DNA from: Chloroflexia bacterium
GTDB taxonomy: Bacteria > Chloroflexota > Chloroflexia > Thermomicrobiales > UBA6265
Reading direction: 5' to 3'
DNA length: 6,068 nucleotides
Assembly (NCBI GenBank): GCA_013696265.1
Contig: JACCYX010000211.1
Coordinates: forward strand, 1 to 6,068
Both the position numbers and the translations under genes were made by a program. Each line of letters opens with the position of its first letter. Within the stretch, counting starts at the first letter, position 1. Below are positions 1 to 5,788 of the stretch, piece by piece. The notes under the pieces were generated by a model. That model was not told where the DNA came from and did no database searches. It was given only the letters and a program-made list of their open reading frames with translations.

Positions 1-726
1 CTCCGCCAGATCCGGGACCGTGGCGACGTGGTGATCAACATCACCACCGGCGGCAATCCCCAGGCTCCCATTGAGGAGCGCTTGCGGGCGCCGCTTCAGC
101 TCAAGCCGGAGATGTGCTCGCTGAACATGGGGTCGATGAACTTCGGGCTCTACCCGGTCGCGAACCGGGTCAAGGAGTTCACGCACGACTGGGAAGCGGC
201 CTACCTCGAGAAATCACGGGACACGATCTTCAGGAACACGTTCCGCGACATCGAGTACATCCTCAAGAACCTCGGTGACGAACACGGGGTCCGCTTCGAG
301 CACGAATGCTACGATGTCGGGCACCTCTACACCCTCGCCCACTTCCTTGATCGCGGTTTGATCAGGCCGCCCGTCTTCGTCCAGACCATCTTCGGCATCC
401 TGGGCGGCATCGGTCCCGATCCCGAAGACCTGCTCCACATGAAACGCACGGCCGACCGGCTGCTGGGTAATGATTATGTCTGGTCCATCCTTGGCGCCGG
501 TCGCCACCAGTTCAACCTGGTGACGATGGGCGCGATCATGGGCGGCAACGTTCGGGTTGGGCTGGAAGACAACATCTACCTCGGCAAGGGCGAGCTGGCC
601 CAATCGAACGCCGACCAGGTGGCGAAGATCCGGCGAATCCTGACCGACCTCTCGCTCGAGATCGCGACCCCGGACGAAGCCCGTGAGATGCTGGCCCTCA
701 AGGGTGCCGCCAACGTCGGCTTCTGA
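1..726 (+). CDS. Beta-keto acid cleavage enzyme (BKACE, DUF849 / Kce family), 5'-truncated by window edge
   Basis: This is the C-terminal 241 residues of a Kce-type enzyme. The family condenses a beta-keto acid with acetyl-CoA and cleaves it to acetoacetate and a new acyl-CoA, using a zinc-bound TIM barrel in the cytosol. The frame is open from base 1, so the GTG at 28 is not the true start; about 70-80 residues are missing, including the expected zinc-binding HxH motif. Visible hallmarks are NITTGG (residues 13-18 of the fragment), KPEMCSLNMGSMNFG, the ECYDVGHLYTLAHFLDRGL block, and RVGLEDN. In RVGLEDN, Arg185, Glu189 and Asp190 align with Kce Arg226, the zinc ligand Glu230 and Asp231. The sequence resembles the common BKACE subgroup of about 310 residues annotated as 3-keto-5-aminohexanoate cleavage protein. 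The true substrate varies widely across the family and cannot be read here. The next gene starts 32 bp downstream on the same strand, so the two are probably co-transcribed. Confidence 0.93.
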   Translation, partial: LRQIRDRGDVVINITTGGNPQAPIEERLRAPLQLKPEMCSLNMGSMNFGLYPVANRVKEFTHDWEAAYLEKSRDTIFRNTFRDIEYILKNLGDEHGVRFEHECYDVGHLYTLAHFLDRGLIRPPVFVQTIFGILGGIGPDPEDLLHMKRTADRLLGNDYVWSILGAGRHQFNLVTMGAIMGGNVRVGLEDNIYLGKGELAQSNADQVAKIRRILTDLSLEIATPDEAREMLALKGAANVGF

Positions 727-740
727 GCGCGTTTCACCTC

Positions 741-746
741 GGGAGG
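741..746 (+). promoter_or_regulatory. Ribosome binding site deciding the GTG start of the hydrolase
   Basis: GGGAGG lies 12 bases before the GTG at 759, inside the 32-bp gap after the BKACE stop. It supports GTG at 759 as the start. No separate promoter is visible in this short gap, which fits a two-gene operon. Confidence 0.55.
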
Positions 747-758
747 GTTTCTGAACCC

Positions 759-1499
759 GTGACAGAGCAGGTGCGTCACATCCTCGATACACGTCTGTGG
801 GTCTGCGATGAGGGAACCGGACCGCCGGTCGTGCTCTGTAGCGGTGGTCCTGGCTCCGGTGATTATCTCGAACCGGTCGCCAGCATGGTTTCCGACCTGA
901 CCCACGTCATCCGGTTCGAGCCACGCGGCTGCGGACGATCCGACCCTGACGGCCCGTACGACCTCGCGACTTCCCTCGCCGATCTGGACGCGATTCGGGA
1001 GTCGTTCGGCTTCGAGCGATGGATCGTTGGTGGCCACTCAGCGGGCGCGTTCCTGGCCCTCGCCTATTGTGTCGAGTATCCCGAGCGGGTCGCCGGCGTC
1101 CTTTACCTCAGTGGCGCCGGTATCCAGAACGACCGCCAATGGCACGCCGCCTACCACGAGGGCAAGGATGCGGGACGGGAATTGGCGATCGACGAGCGAT
1201 TCCCGCCCAATATGGATGTCAACCGCATCGGCAACGAGAGCGCCCGCGCCTGGTGCCGCGATCCGCGCTTGCCGCGGCGAATCGCGCAGATCGACGTACC
1301 GTTCCTCGCCGTCCAGGGATCGGACGACATCCGGCCGAACTGGCCGGTCGAGCAACTGGTGCACTTGATCCCTGGCGCGCGCCTCGAAATCATCGAGGGC
1401 GCCGGGCACTACCTCTGGCTTGCCCACGCGACCGAGTTGCGGGCGGCGATTCGCCCATTCGTGCGGTCTGTGGCGAACTCGATGGGCGACGTGCAGTGA
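759..1499 (+). CDS. Alpha/beta hydrolase, prolyl aminopeptidase (S33)-like
   Basis: This is a 246-residue cytosolic serine hydrolase of the alpha/beta fold. In order are the oxyanion-hole loop SGGPGSG (28-34), of the GGPG type seen in the S33 proline iminopeptidase group; the RFEPRGCGRSD strand and turn (52-62); the nucleophile elbow GGHSAG with Ser94; the acid in GSDD (Asp190 best fits the usual GxxD spacing); and the catalytic His217 in GAGHYLWL. The triad is complete. At 246 residues it is shorter than typical proline iminopeptidases (about 310), and the reduced segment is the lid between residues about 122 and 175, so substrate specificity is open and peptidase activity should not be assumed. 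There is no signal peptide. It begins with GTG behind a GGGAGG site and sits 32 bp after BKACE, so a role in hydrolysing an ester, lactone or acyl product of that pathway is possible but inferred. Its stop is 15 bp from the stop of the opposing DUF4926 gene. Confidence 0.9.
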   Translation: MTEQVRHILDTRLWVCDEGTGPPVVLCSGGPGSGDYLEPVASMVSDLTHVIRFEPRGCGRSDPDGPYDLATSLADLDAIRESFGFERWIVGGHSAGAFLALAYCVEYPERVAGVLYLSGAGIQNDRQWHAAYHEGKDAGRELAIDERFPPNMDVNRIGNESARAWCRDPRLPRRIAQIDVPFLAVQGSDDIRPNWPVEQLVHLIPGARLEIIEGAGHYLWLAHATELRAAIRPFVRSVANSMGDVQ

Positions 1500-1514
1500 A
1501 CGCGGCGATCCCGA

Positions 1515-1739
1515 TCAATCCTGTAGGGTGTCGGAGTCCTGCCGATTCGTGGCATCGACGGATCGAAGCTGACCCACATCCAGCAGAAACACGTCGATTT
1601 CTCCTGAAAGCGCGAACTCCACCGCCGCCACGGAAGAATCTTCCGGCAAGTCGACGATGACGCCCCGCGTCCCCTTGGTCAAGGCCGGCGTCAACTCGGG
1701 ATGATCCGATGTCACTTCGACAATGTCGTACTCATGCAT
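1515..1739 (-). CDS. DUF4926 family small protein
   Basis: This is a 74-residue protein matching the DUF4926 pattern: an N-terminal YDIVEVTSDHPE, a central glycine turn KGTRGVIVDL (22-31), a strand AAVEFAL (38-44), and the ending FLLDVGQLR (51-59). The family is all-beta, SH3-like in appearance, of unknown function. The ATG at 1739 is chosen because GAAGGG lies 7 bases upstream of it; a TTG at 1754 would add five residues but leaves that site inside the coding sequence. Residues 62-74 after QLRSV are a polar tail beyond the usual domain end. From memory, DUF4926 genes often sit beside a partner gene in cyanobacteria; here no partner coding frame was found in the 458 bp upstream, so it looks solitary. 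It converges on the hydrolase gene. Confidence 0.8.
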   Translation of the reverse strand: MHEYDIVEVTSDHPELTPALTKGTRGVIVDLPEDSSVAAVEFALSGEIDVFLLDVGQLRSVDATNRQDSDTLQD

Positions 1740-1830
1740 CTGGCATCCCTTCAACGATGGTGAGTCGAGCTTTTGGAGATGGAAACGAGGTGATCAAACG
1801 TGGGCTTCCGTCTGGCCCATCGACTCCACC

Positions 1831-1966
1831 ATCATCATTCCGACGAAGGAGGAATCCCTGCGCGAAGCGCTCGACGACGAAGTCGGCGCCCGGAGTTGCG
1901 GACCACCAGTCCGGCTTCGCCGGATGCGCTTCGCGCAGGGATTTCTCGCAGGCTCGAAATGACGAT
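1831..1966. repeat. Palindromic (fold-back) intergenic element, about 136 bp
   Basis: A perfect 18-bp inverted repeat pairs 1853-1870 with 1926-1943 (core CCCTGCGCGAAGCG against CGCTTCGCGCAGGG). Pairing continues outward with one mismatch to 1849/1947, and then imperfectly to 1831/1966, where ATCATCATTCCGA faces TCGAAATGACGAT with 11 of 13 matching. The arms are thus about 40 bases each. The 55-base centre contains smaller hairpins: CGAC-GAA-GTCG at 1875-1885, and either CGGAC-CACCA-GTCCG at 1899-1913 or CCGGC-TTC-GCCGG at 1911-1923. No T-run follows, so an intrinsic terminator is unlikely. No target-site duplication was found. The style (GCAGGGATTTCTCGC...CTCGAAATGAC) resembles dispersed intergenic repeats of environmental Chloroflexota-type genomes, which is recollection and not a search result. 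A non-autonomous MITE- or REP-like element is the best guess. Confidence 0.6.
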
Positions 1967-2115
1967 CCTTTGAGGAAGAGGTGATTGGCTGATTCCTTTA
2001 CGACGAAGCGTAAGGTTGCCACCCTCCCTCCACCCGCATCCTGGTCGCCCCAGGTCCGGCCAAGCCGAATGCACTGTGCCAAGACATACCGCACTCCTGA
2101 TGACCGAATGGGGGC

Positions 2116-2154
2116 TTGACGTTTCGGCGCATCGTGCCATCTTAATGGCGTACA
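2116..2154 (+). promoter_or_regulatory. Candidate promoter and operator for the cupin gene
   Basis: TTGACG at 2116-2121 is a good -35 box. A weak -10 follows at about 2139-2146 (ATCTTA with a 17-base spacer or CTTAAT with 19). The -10 sits inside a short inverted repeat, GCCAT-CTTA-ATGGC (2136-2149), placed where a repressor would block polymerase. Just downstream CGTACA occurs twice in the same orientation (2149-2154 and 2163-2168), 14 bases apart. The boxes are visible; regulator binding is inferred. Confidence 0.35.
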
Positions 2155-2197
2155 GTGGTGTCCGTACACAGACCGCTTCGGAAAGTTGAGCACCGCC

Positions 2198-2746
2198 ATG
2201 ATCCTCACCGACTCCCCGCATCATCACGATTCGGAAGACGACGGGTTCGAGACGTTCCTGCTGGGGGACGACGGCACGTTTCCAAACAACCCCGGCCTGC
2301 GCGTGATCCTCTACCGCGACGTGATCACGTTCGAGGCTGCCGAGCCAGCGGCGGCAATCGAGCGGGTCTTCCAGGAGCACGGCTGGAACGGCGTCTGGCG
2401 CAACGGCATCTTCGGCTACCACCACTTCCACGCCACCGCGCACGAGGTGCTCGGGGTCGCGAGCGGCGCCGTCACCGTCCAGCTCGGCGGCGACGAAGGT
2501 CCGATCCTGGAACTCGCGCCCGGTGATGTCGTCATCCTGCCCGCCGGCGTCGCCCACAAGAACATCGATTCATCCGAGGATTTCGTGGTGGTCGGCGCCT
2601 ATCCCCCTGGCCAGATCTGGGACGTCAACACCGGCGGCGATGACGAGCATCCCCGTGTCGACGAGAGCATCGCGGCGGTGCCTCTCCCGGAAACCGACCC
2701 GGTCTACGGGCCCGAGGGACCGCTCGTCTCGCTCTGGCGAGGCTGA
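2198..2746 (+). CDS. Cupin domain protein, YjlB family (COG4297)
   Basis: This is a 182-residue single-domain cupin closely following the YjlB pattern: FPNNPGLRVILYRD (28-41), NGVWRNGIFGYHHFHATAHEVLGV (64-87), VQLGGDEG, and a C-terminal VPLPETDPVYGPEGPLVSLW. Both cupin metal motifs are intact. Motif 1 runs from Gly70 through His76, His78 and Glu83 to Gly90; motif 2 from Gly109 through Pro115 and Gly117 to His120. A bound divalent metal is therefore expected. The reaction of this family is not established; enzyme or small-ligand-binding roles are both possible. The N-terminus carries a short acidic and His-rich stretch (HHHDSEDD). ATG at 2198 is preferred, with GGAAAG 12 bases upstream; a TTG at 2186 abuts that site directly and is unlikely. 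It appears to be a single-gene unit from the promoter at 2116. Its last 43 bp overlap the end of the opposing gene. Confidence 0.9.
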   Translation: MILTDSPHHHDSEDDGFETFLLGDDGTFPNNPGLRVILYRDVITFEAAEPAAAIERVFQEHGWNGVWRNGIFGYHHFHATAHEVLGVASGAVTVQLGGDEGPILELAPGDVVILPAGVAHKNIDSSEDFVVVGAYPPGQIWDVNTGGDDEHPRVDESIAAVPLPETDPVYGPEGPLVSLWRG

Positions 2747-3135
2747 CCGCCGTCGGAGGCGATGTCGCCTTCAGTCTCCAGCCGCCGGTATCCCGCCGCG
2801 ACGAGGGCGCGCATCCCCTCCACCTGGTCAGGATCGACCTTGCGGAAGTTGAAGCAGCTTGCGCCCTGCATCCGCTTCGCCAGGTCCTCAAAGCCATCCA
2901 GCAAATCCGGGTACATGTAAACCGGAAAGAGGTGGAATGACACGTAGTTCTTGTTGATCGCGATCGAGGCGAAAAAGAGCGGCTGCCGGTTCTTCATCAC
3001 CGACCGGGTGTTCAGGTAGAGCCCACGCTCGTTGTCCTGGATCACCGTCATTCTCGCGATGTACGGCTCCAGAATTGGCCGGTAGGCGGCGAACACGGCG
3101 CCCAAATCGGTGGGTTGGCGTGCGGGTAGAACCAT
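2704..3135 (-). CDS. Conserved protein of unknown function (DUF1801-like in appearance)
   Basis: This 143-residue soluble protein has a well-conserved-looking core, KNYVSFHLFPVYMYPDLL (62-79) followed by KRMQGASCFNF (87-97) and a helix ending near GYRRLE (115-120). I recognise this as a widespread uncharacterised bacterial family. The overall arrangement (N-terminal helix, strand KNRQPLFFASIAINKNYVSF, C-terminal helix) recalls the DUF1801/YdhG-like fold, but the link is not certain and no function is assigned. The start is strong: GGAGGT lies five bases before the ATG at 3135. Residues after about 123 (SDGGQPRQSETSGPSGP) look unstructured, and the last 13 or so are read from the antisense of the cupin 3' end, suggesting the frame ran on after losing an earlier stop. 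It is transcribed divergently from the LOG gene. Confidence 0.82.
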   Translation of the reverse strand: MVLPARQPTDLGAVFAAYRPILEPYIARMTVIQDNERGLYLNTRSVMKNRQPLFFASIAINKNYVSFHLFPVYMYPDLLDGFEDLAKRMQGASCFNFRKVDPDQVEGMRALVAAGYRRLETEGDIASDGGQPRQSETSGPSGP

Positions 3136-3278
3136 CGTGAACCTCCAGACCGGGTATTAACACGCATTTTGGCAACGCCGGTTGACAACCTGATCCCCGA
3201 AACATCCACAATAGGCGCTGGGAATGCAAGGGTGACGTCGACGGAATAGCGACACCGTGACCTTGGGGGTCATCGATC
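3136..3278. promoter_or_regulatory. Divergent promoter region between the unknown-function gene and the LOG gene
   Basis: The 143-bp gap serves two genes that point away from each other. For the LOG gene there is a consensus -35 TTGACA at 3182-3187 and a partial -10 CACAAT at 3207-3212, with a somewhat long 19-base spacer. The -35 box is centred in an odd palindrome, GGTTG-A-CAACC (3180-3190), so the complementary strand reads TTGTCA at the same spot; a matching -10 for the leftward gene was not found at normal spacing. Ribosome sites are GGAGGT (reverse strand, 3142-3147 region) and GGGGGT at 3265-3270. Confidence 0.45.
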
Positions 3279-3860
3279 ATGAAATCCATCTGCGTGTTCT
3301 GCGGCTCCAGCATCGGCGCGGACGATGCCTATCGCGAGGCCGCCGCCGGTCTCGGCCGGCTCCTGGCCGAGCGCGACATCCGGCTGGTTTACGGCGGGGG
3401 TAAGGTTGGCCTGATGGGCGTTGTGGCCGACGCCGCGCTCCAGGCGGGAGGGTCGGTGCTGGGGATCATTCCGGAATCGCTGATGCTCAAGGAGGTCGGG
3501 CACGGGAGCCTGACCGAACTGGTGGTGACCCACACCATGCACGAACGCAAGGCCGCGATGGCCGATGCCGCCGACGGCTTCATCGCGCTTCCGGGCGGGT
3601 TCGGCACCCTTGACGAACTCTGCGAAATCCTGACCTGGGCCCAGCTCGGCATCCACCGGAAGCCGATCGGCCTGCTCGACACAGCGGGATTCTTTGGCCA
3701 GCTCTTGTCGTTCTTCGATTTCGTCTCGGCCCAGGGCTTCATCCGGCCCGAGCACCGCTCGCTGCTGCTCGAAGCGGCCACGCCGGACGTGTTGCTGGAT
3801 GTCATGCGCGACTGGACGCCGACCTCGGCCGCGAAATGGGCCGATGTCGCCGCGCGTTAG
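3279..3860 (+). CDS. LOG family protein (nucleotide 5'-monophosphate phosphoribohydrolase, TIGR00730 type)
   Basis: This 193-residue Rossmann-fold protein is of the LOG group, whose members cleave the N-glycosidic bond of cytokinin riboside 5'-monophosphates or of AMP-like nucleotides to release base and ribose 5-phosphate. The fold starts with ICVFCGSS (4-11), then VYGGGKVGLMG (37-47), GIIPESL (62-68), MHERKA with Arg90 and Lys91 (87-92), and the signature PGGFGTLDE with Glu113 (105-113), followed by TWAQLGIHRKPIGLL as in plant LOG enzymes. All expected phosphate-binding and catalytic residues are present and the length is normal. In bacteria the physiological substrate is often unclear; cytokinin production cannot be assumed, and lysine decarboxylase labels in databases are misannotations of this family. 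GGGGGT stands eight bases before the ATG. The stop TAG interlocks with the stop of the opposing exporter gene. Confidence 0.94.
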   Translation: MKSICVFCGSSIGADDAYREAAAGLGRLLAERDIRLVYGGGKVGLMGVVADAALQAGGSVLGIIPESLMLKEVGHGSLTELVVTHTMHERKAAMADAADGFIALPGGFGTLDELCEILTWAQLGIHRKPIGLLDTAGFFGQLLSFFDFVSAQGFIRPEHRSLLLEAATPDVLLDVMRDWTPTSAAKWADVAAR

Positions 3861-4504
3861 GGCGAGTTGGCCGAACTCGATCCGGTGATGGCCGCCACCG
3901 CGCCCAGCAGGATGTAGACCACCCCCGCGAAGCGGTCCCGTTGCCGGGCGATCCGCGCCCTTGTGCTCAGCCACGACCCGATCGACCCGCTGGCGAGCGC
4001 GTAGACGAGGTCCGAGATCACGGCGATCGTCACGAACACGCCGCCCAGCACGAGGATTTGCACCGTCGATCCTCCCCGCCCCGGATCGATGAACTGCGGC
4101 AGGAAAGCGACGAAGAAGAGTCCCACCTTGGGGTTCAGGATATTGACCACCATGCCCTGCGTGAATAACCGGCGGTAGCTCGCCCGGCGGCTGATTGCCG
4201 GCACGTCGAGATCCGTCACCCGCGCGCGAAGGCTGGCAATTCCCATCCACACCAGATAAGCGGCGCCCGCGTACTTCACGATGTTGAACACCAGTTCGGA
4301 CGATGCCACCAGCGCGCTGAGGCCGAGCACGGCCGCGCCGATGTGAAAGAGCATCCCGGTTTCCACACCGAGCGCCGAGGCGATCGCCGCGCGACGCCCC
4401 TGGTCGATGCCGCGCGTGATGATGTAGATCACGTTCGGGCCCGGCACGATGATCAGGAGCGTCGCCGCCACGGCGAAGGTAAGCAGCGTTGGAATCGTCG
4501 GCAT
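3857..4504 (-). CDS. LysE/RhtB family amino-acid exporter
   Basis: This is a 215-residue inner-membrane protein of the LysE/RhtB translocator family, which exports amino acids or related small metabolites using the membrane potential. Six hydrophobic segments are visible at about 7-24, 38-65, 69-92, 113-138, 147-173 and 191-209. The family marks are PGPN (21-24) at the end of the first helix, the GVETG stretch after the second, KYAGAAYLVWMGI (77-89), and GMVVNILNPKVGLFF (117-131) with its NPK motif. Substrate cannot be predicted. The ATG at 4504 gives the usual N-terminus (short lead, then helix 1) and normal length; in-frame GTG at 4513 or TTG at 4543 would add a hydrophilic extension unlike the family. 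The ribosome site is weak (GGCGGTG region upstream). Its TAA overlaps the LOG gene's TAG by sharing the bases TTAG on the forward strand. Confidence 0.92.
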   Translation of the reverse strand: MPTIPTLLTFAVAATLLIIVPGPNVIYIITRGIDQGRRAAIASALGVETGMLFHIGAAVLGLSALVASSELVFNIVKYAGAAYLVWMGIASLRARVTDLDVPAISRRASYRRLFTQGMVVNILNPKVGLFFVAFLPQFIDPGRGGSTVQILVLGGVFVTIAVISDLVYALASGSIGSWLSTRARIARQRDRFAGVVYILLGAVAAITGSSSANSP

Positions 4505-4594
4505 GTGAATCACCGCCCTGACGAAGGAGATACGAAGGGACAACTCATCGCATCATAACCGGATGTGCCCTCGTACTGGCCTCACCCATGGTCT

Positions 4595-4696
4595 GGTAGG
4601 GGAGGCCGTGCGTGGCCTCCCGCATTGGTGGCGATGCGGGAGCTCCCACGCTATCGCTGCGCTGCGCTCTGGACAGGCGTCAGGTGCTCCCCTACC
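4595..4696. repeat. Second palindromic intergenic element, about 102 bp
   Basis: Outer arms GGTAGGGGAG (4595-4604) and CTCCCCTACC (4687-4696) are perfect 10-bp inverted repeats. Nested within are GGGAGGCC-GTGCGT-GGCCTCCC (4600-4621), CCCGCAT-N8-ATGCGGG (4619-4640) and the palindrome GGGAGCTCCC (4638-4647), which are mutually competing structures. The right half is GCTGCGCTGCGCT-like. It occupies most of the 216-bp gap between the exporter start and the methyltransferase stop. No T-run is present, so a standard terminator is not supported. It differs in sequence from the fold-back at 1831-1966 and is probably another dispersed non-autonomous repeat family; copy number in the genome is unknown. 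Confidence 0.55.
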
Positions 4697-4720
4697 TGTT
4701 CTCGACTTGCGCCGTCTCGG

Positions 4721-5788
4721 CTACCGCGGCTCGGAAGCCCGCAACACATGGTACTGGCGGTTGGCGGTCACGGTTTCAACGCGCGCGAAGACCCGTTCCA
4801 TCCGCTTGCCGTAGGCCAGGAAGGCGTTGGCGACGATCAGCAGCGACCCATCTGGCCGGAGATGGGCGGGAGCGTCGGCAATGAGCCGATCGGCGACGGT
4901 GAAGTCGATCGCCTTGCCGCGGTGGAACGGCGGATTGCTGGCGATCAGGTCGTATCGTTCATCACCGCAACCTGAAAAGACATCCCCCGGATACGCCCGG
5001 CAGGCGGTCAGCCCCAGGTTCTGGATGTTCTCGTTCGCGGCCTGGACCGCGAGCAGGTTCACGTCCGTCATTTCGACCGAATCGGCCCCCCGCATCGCGG
5101 CGGCAATCCCGATCGCGCCGGCGCCGCAACCGATGTCGAGCACGTTCCCGGGCAGGTCGCCCGGCAATGCATCGAGCAGCAGGCGCGTGCCCGCGTCAAC
5201 CTCGGCCCCGGCGAAAACACCAGCCTGAGTCACCAGCGGCACCGTCGCCCCGCCGGCCTCCAGATCGAACGCCTGCCACGTTCCGGGTTCCACGCCGCCT
5301 TCGCGCGCCCAGGCTGGCTCGTGGCGGGCCACCGCATCGCGGGTGAACACCGCGATCCGGCCTTTTGCCCGGTAGTCCTCGCGATCCGGCGTCCCAAACA
5401 GCTTCGCCGCGTCGCCGATCACGGGGCGAATCCCTTCGGCGTTGGCCCCAGCCAGAAAGAGCCGGCCACCGGGAGCCAGCGCGTCCCGGCCCATGAGCAG
5501 CCAGCGGCGCACCAGGTTCCGGTCCGGAGTGGCGGCGATCACGACGCACTCAACGCCTGGGCCGGGCACGCCTGGCTCCTCGATCTGGAGATTGACGGGA
5601 GCGATCCCGGCCGCGATGCGTTCCCGGACATCGATCGGTTGCCACCGGATCGATGCGTCCGCGTGATCGGTCGCGATGCCCACGGCGAGCATCGATTCCC
5701 CACCGGGGATCGACCAGGCGGCGGCGGCGTGGGACCACGTTGCGTCGAGCAGCAGATGGATCGCGGGGCTGGACGTTTCGGCAATCAT
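4721..5788 (-). CDS. RsmC/RlmG-type rRNA (guanine-N2)-methyltransferase
   Basis: This is a 355-residue cytosolic S-adenosylmethionine-dependent methyltransferase with two tandem Rossmann domains. The N-terminal half (about 1-165) lacks an intact SAM motif but keeps the RsmC-like ALAPGGRLFLAGANAEGI (104-121) and KLFG; in RsmC this domain is degenerate and helps bind substrate. The C-terminal half is catalytic: linker GVFAGAEVDAGTRLLLDALP (190-209), SAM loop VLDIGCGAGAIG (216-227), acidic Asp242 in TDVN, catalytic SNPPFHRG (284-291), then a strand in PDGSLLIVANAFLAYG. E. coli RsmC makes m2G1207 in 16S rRNA and RlmG makes m2G1835 in 23S rRNA; sequence alone does not say which applies. The ATG at 5788 is chosen because its ATGA overlaps the stop of the upstream methyltransferase gene; a GTG at 5848 would run through that gene's end. 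Translation is probably coupled. Confidence 0.9.
   Translation of the reverse strand: MIAETSSPAIHLLLDATWSHAAAAWSIPGGESMLAVGIATDHADASIRWQPIDVRERIAAGIAPVNLQIEEPGVPGPGVECVVIAATPDRNLVRRWLLMGRDALAPGGRLFLAGANAEGIRPVIGDAAKLFGTPDREDYRAKGRIAVFTRDAVARHEPAWAREGGVEPGTWQAFDLEAGGATVPLVTQAGVFAGAEVDAGTRLLLDALPGDLPGNVLDIGCGAGAIGIAAAMRGADSVEMTDVNLLAVQAANENIQNLGLTACRAYPGDVFSGCGDERYDLIASNPPFHRGKAIDFTVADRLIADAPAHLRPDGSLLIVANAFLAYGKRMERVFARVETVTANRQYHVLRASEPR

Larger units (their letters stand above)
1740..2197. other. Intergenic region without a gene (458 bp)
   Basis: No convincing coding frame exists here. Open frames through it are rich in Arg and Ser and carry repeat-derived peptides such as RRDFSQARND. The region separates two divergently transcribed genes. 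It holds a long fold-back repeat (1831-1966), a smaller imperfect hairpin at 1995-2015 (TTACG/CGTAA arms around ACGAAG), and a candidate promoter with an inverted repeat just before the cupin gene (2116-2154). No clear promoter was seen for the DUF4926 gene. Confidence 0.7.

Noticed and set aside
1851..1960. tRNA-like look of the fold-back (stem enclosing two or three hairpins, CTCGAAAT near the end)
   Set aside because: The closing stem is 18 bp instead of 7, no T-arm pairs around the CTCGAAAT, and there is no anticodon arm of correct size.
1709..1984. Small forward open frames over the fold-back repeat
   Set aside because: The peptides are repeat-derived and Arg/Ser-rich, with no ribosome site; they overlap the better supported DUF4926 gene.
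1995..2015. TTACG/CGTAA hairpin as a terminator
   Set aside because: It has a bulge, no T-run, and no gene ends next to it.
1835..2557. A 240-residue reverse-strand open frame through the intergenic region and cupin
   Set aside because: Its first half is antisense to the cupin motifs and the rest crosses the fold-back repeat; no recognisable domain or ribosome site.
3270..4250. A 326-residue reverse-strand open frame covering the LOG gene
   Set aside because: It is Gly/Arg/His-rich with no domain character, lies antisense to a clear LOG gene and overlaps the clear exporter gene. It is a high-GC shadow.
4600..4647. GC-rich hairpins as an intrinsic terminator for the methyltransferase operon
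   Set aside because: No T-run follows on the reverse strand, and the structures start about 75 bases or more beyond the stop in competing forms.
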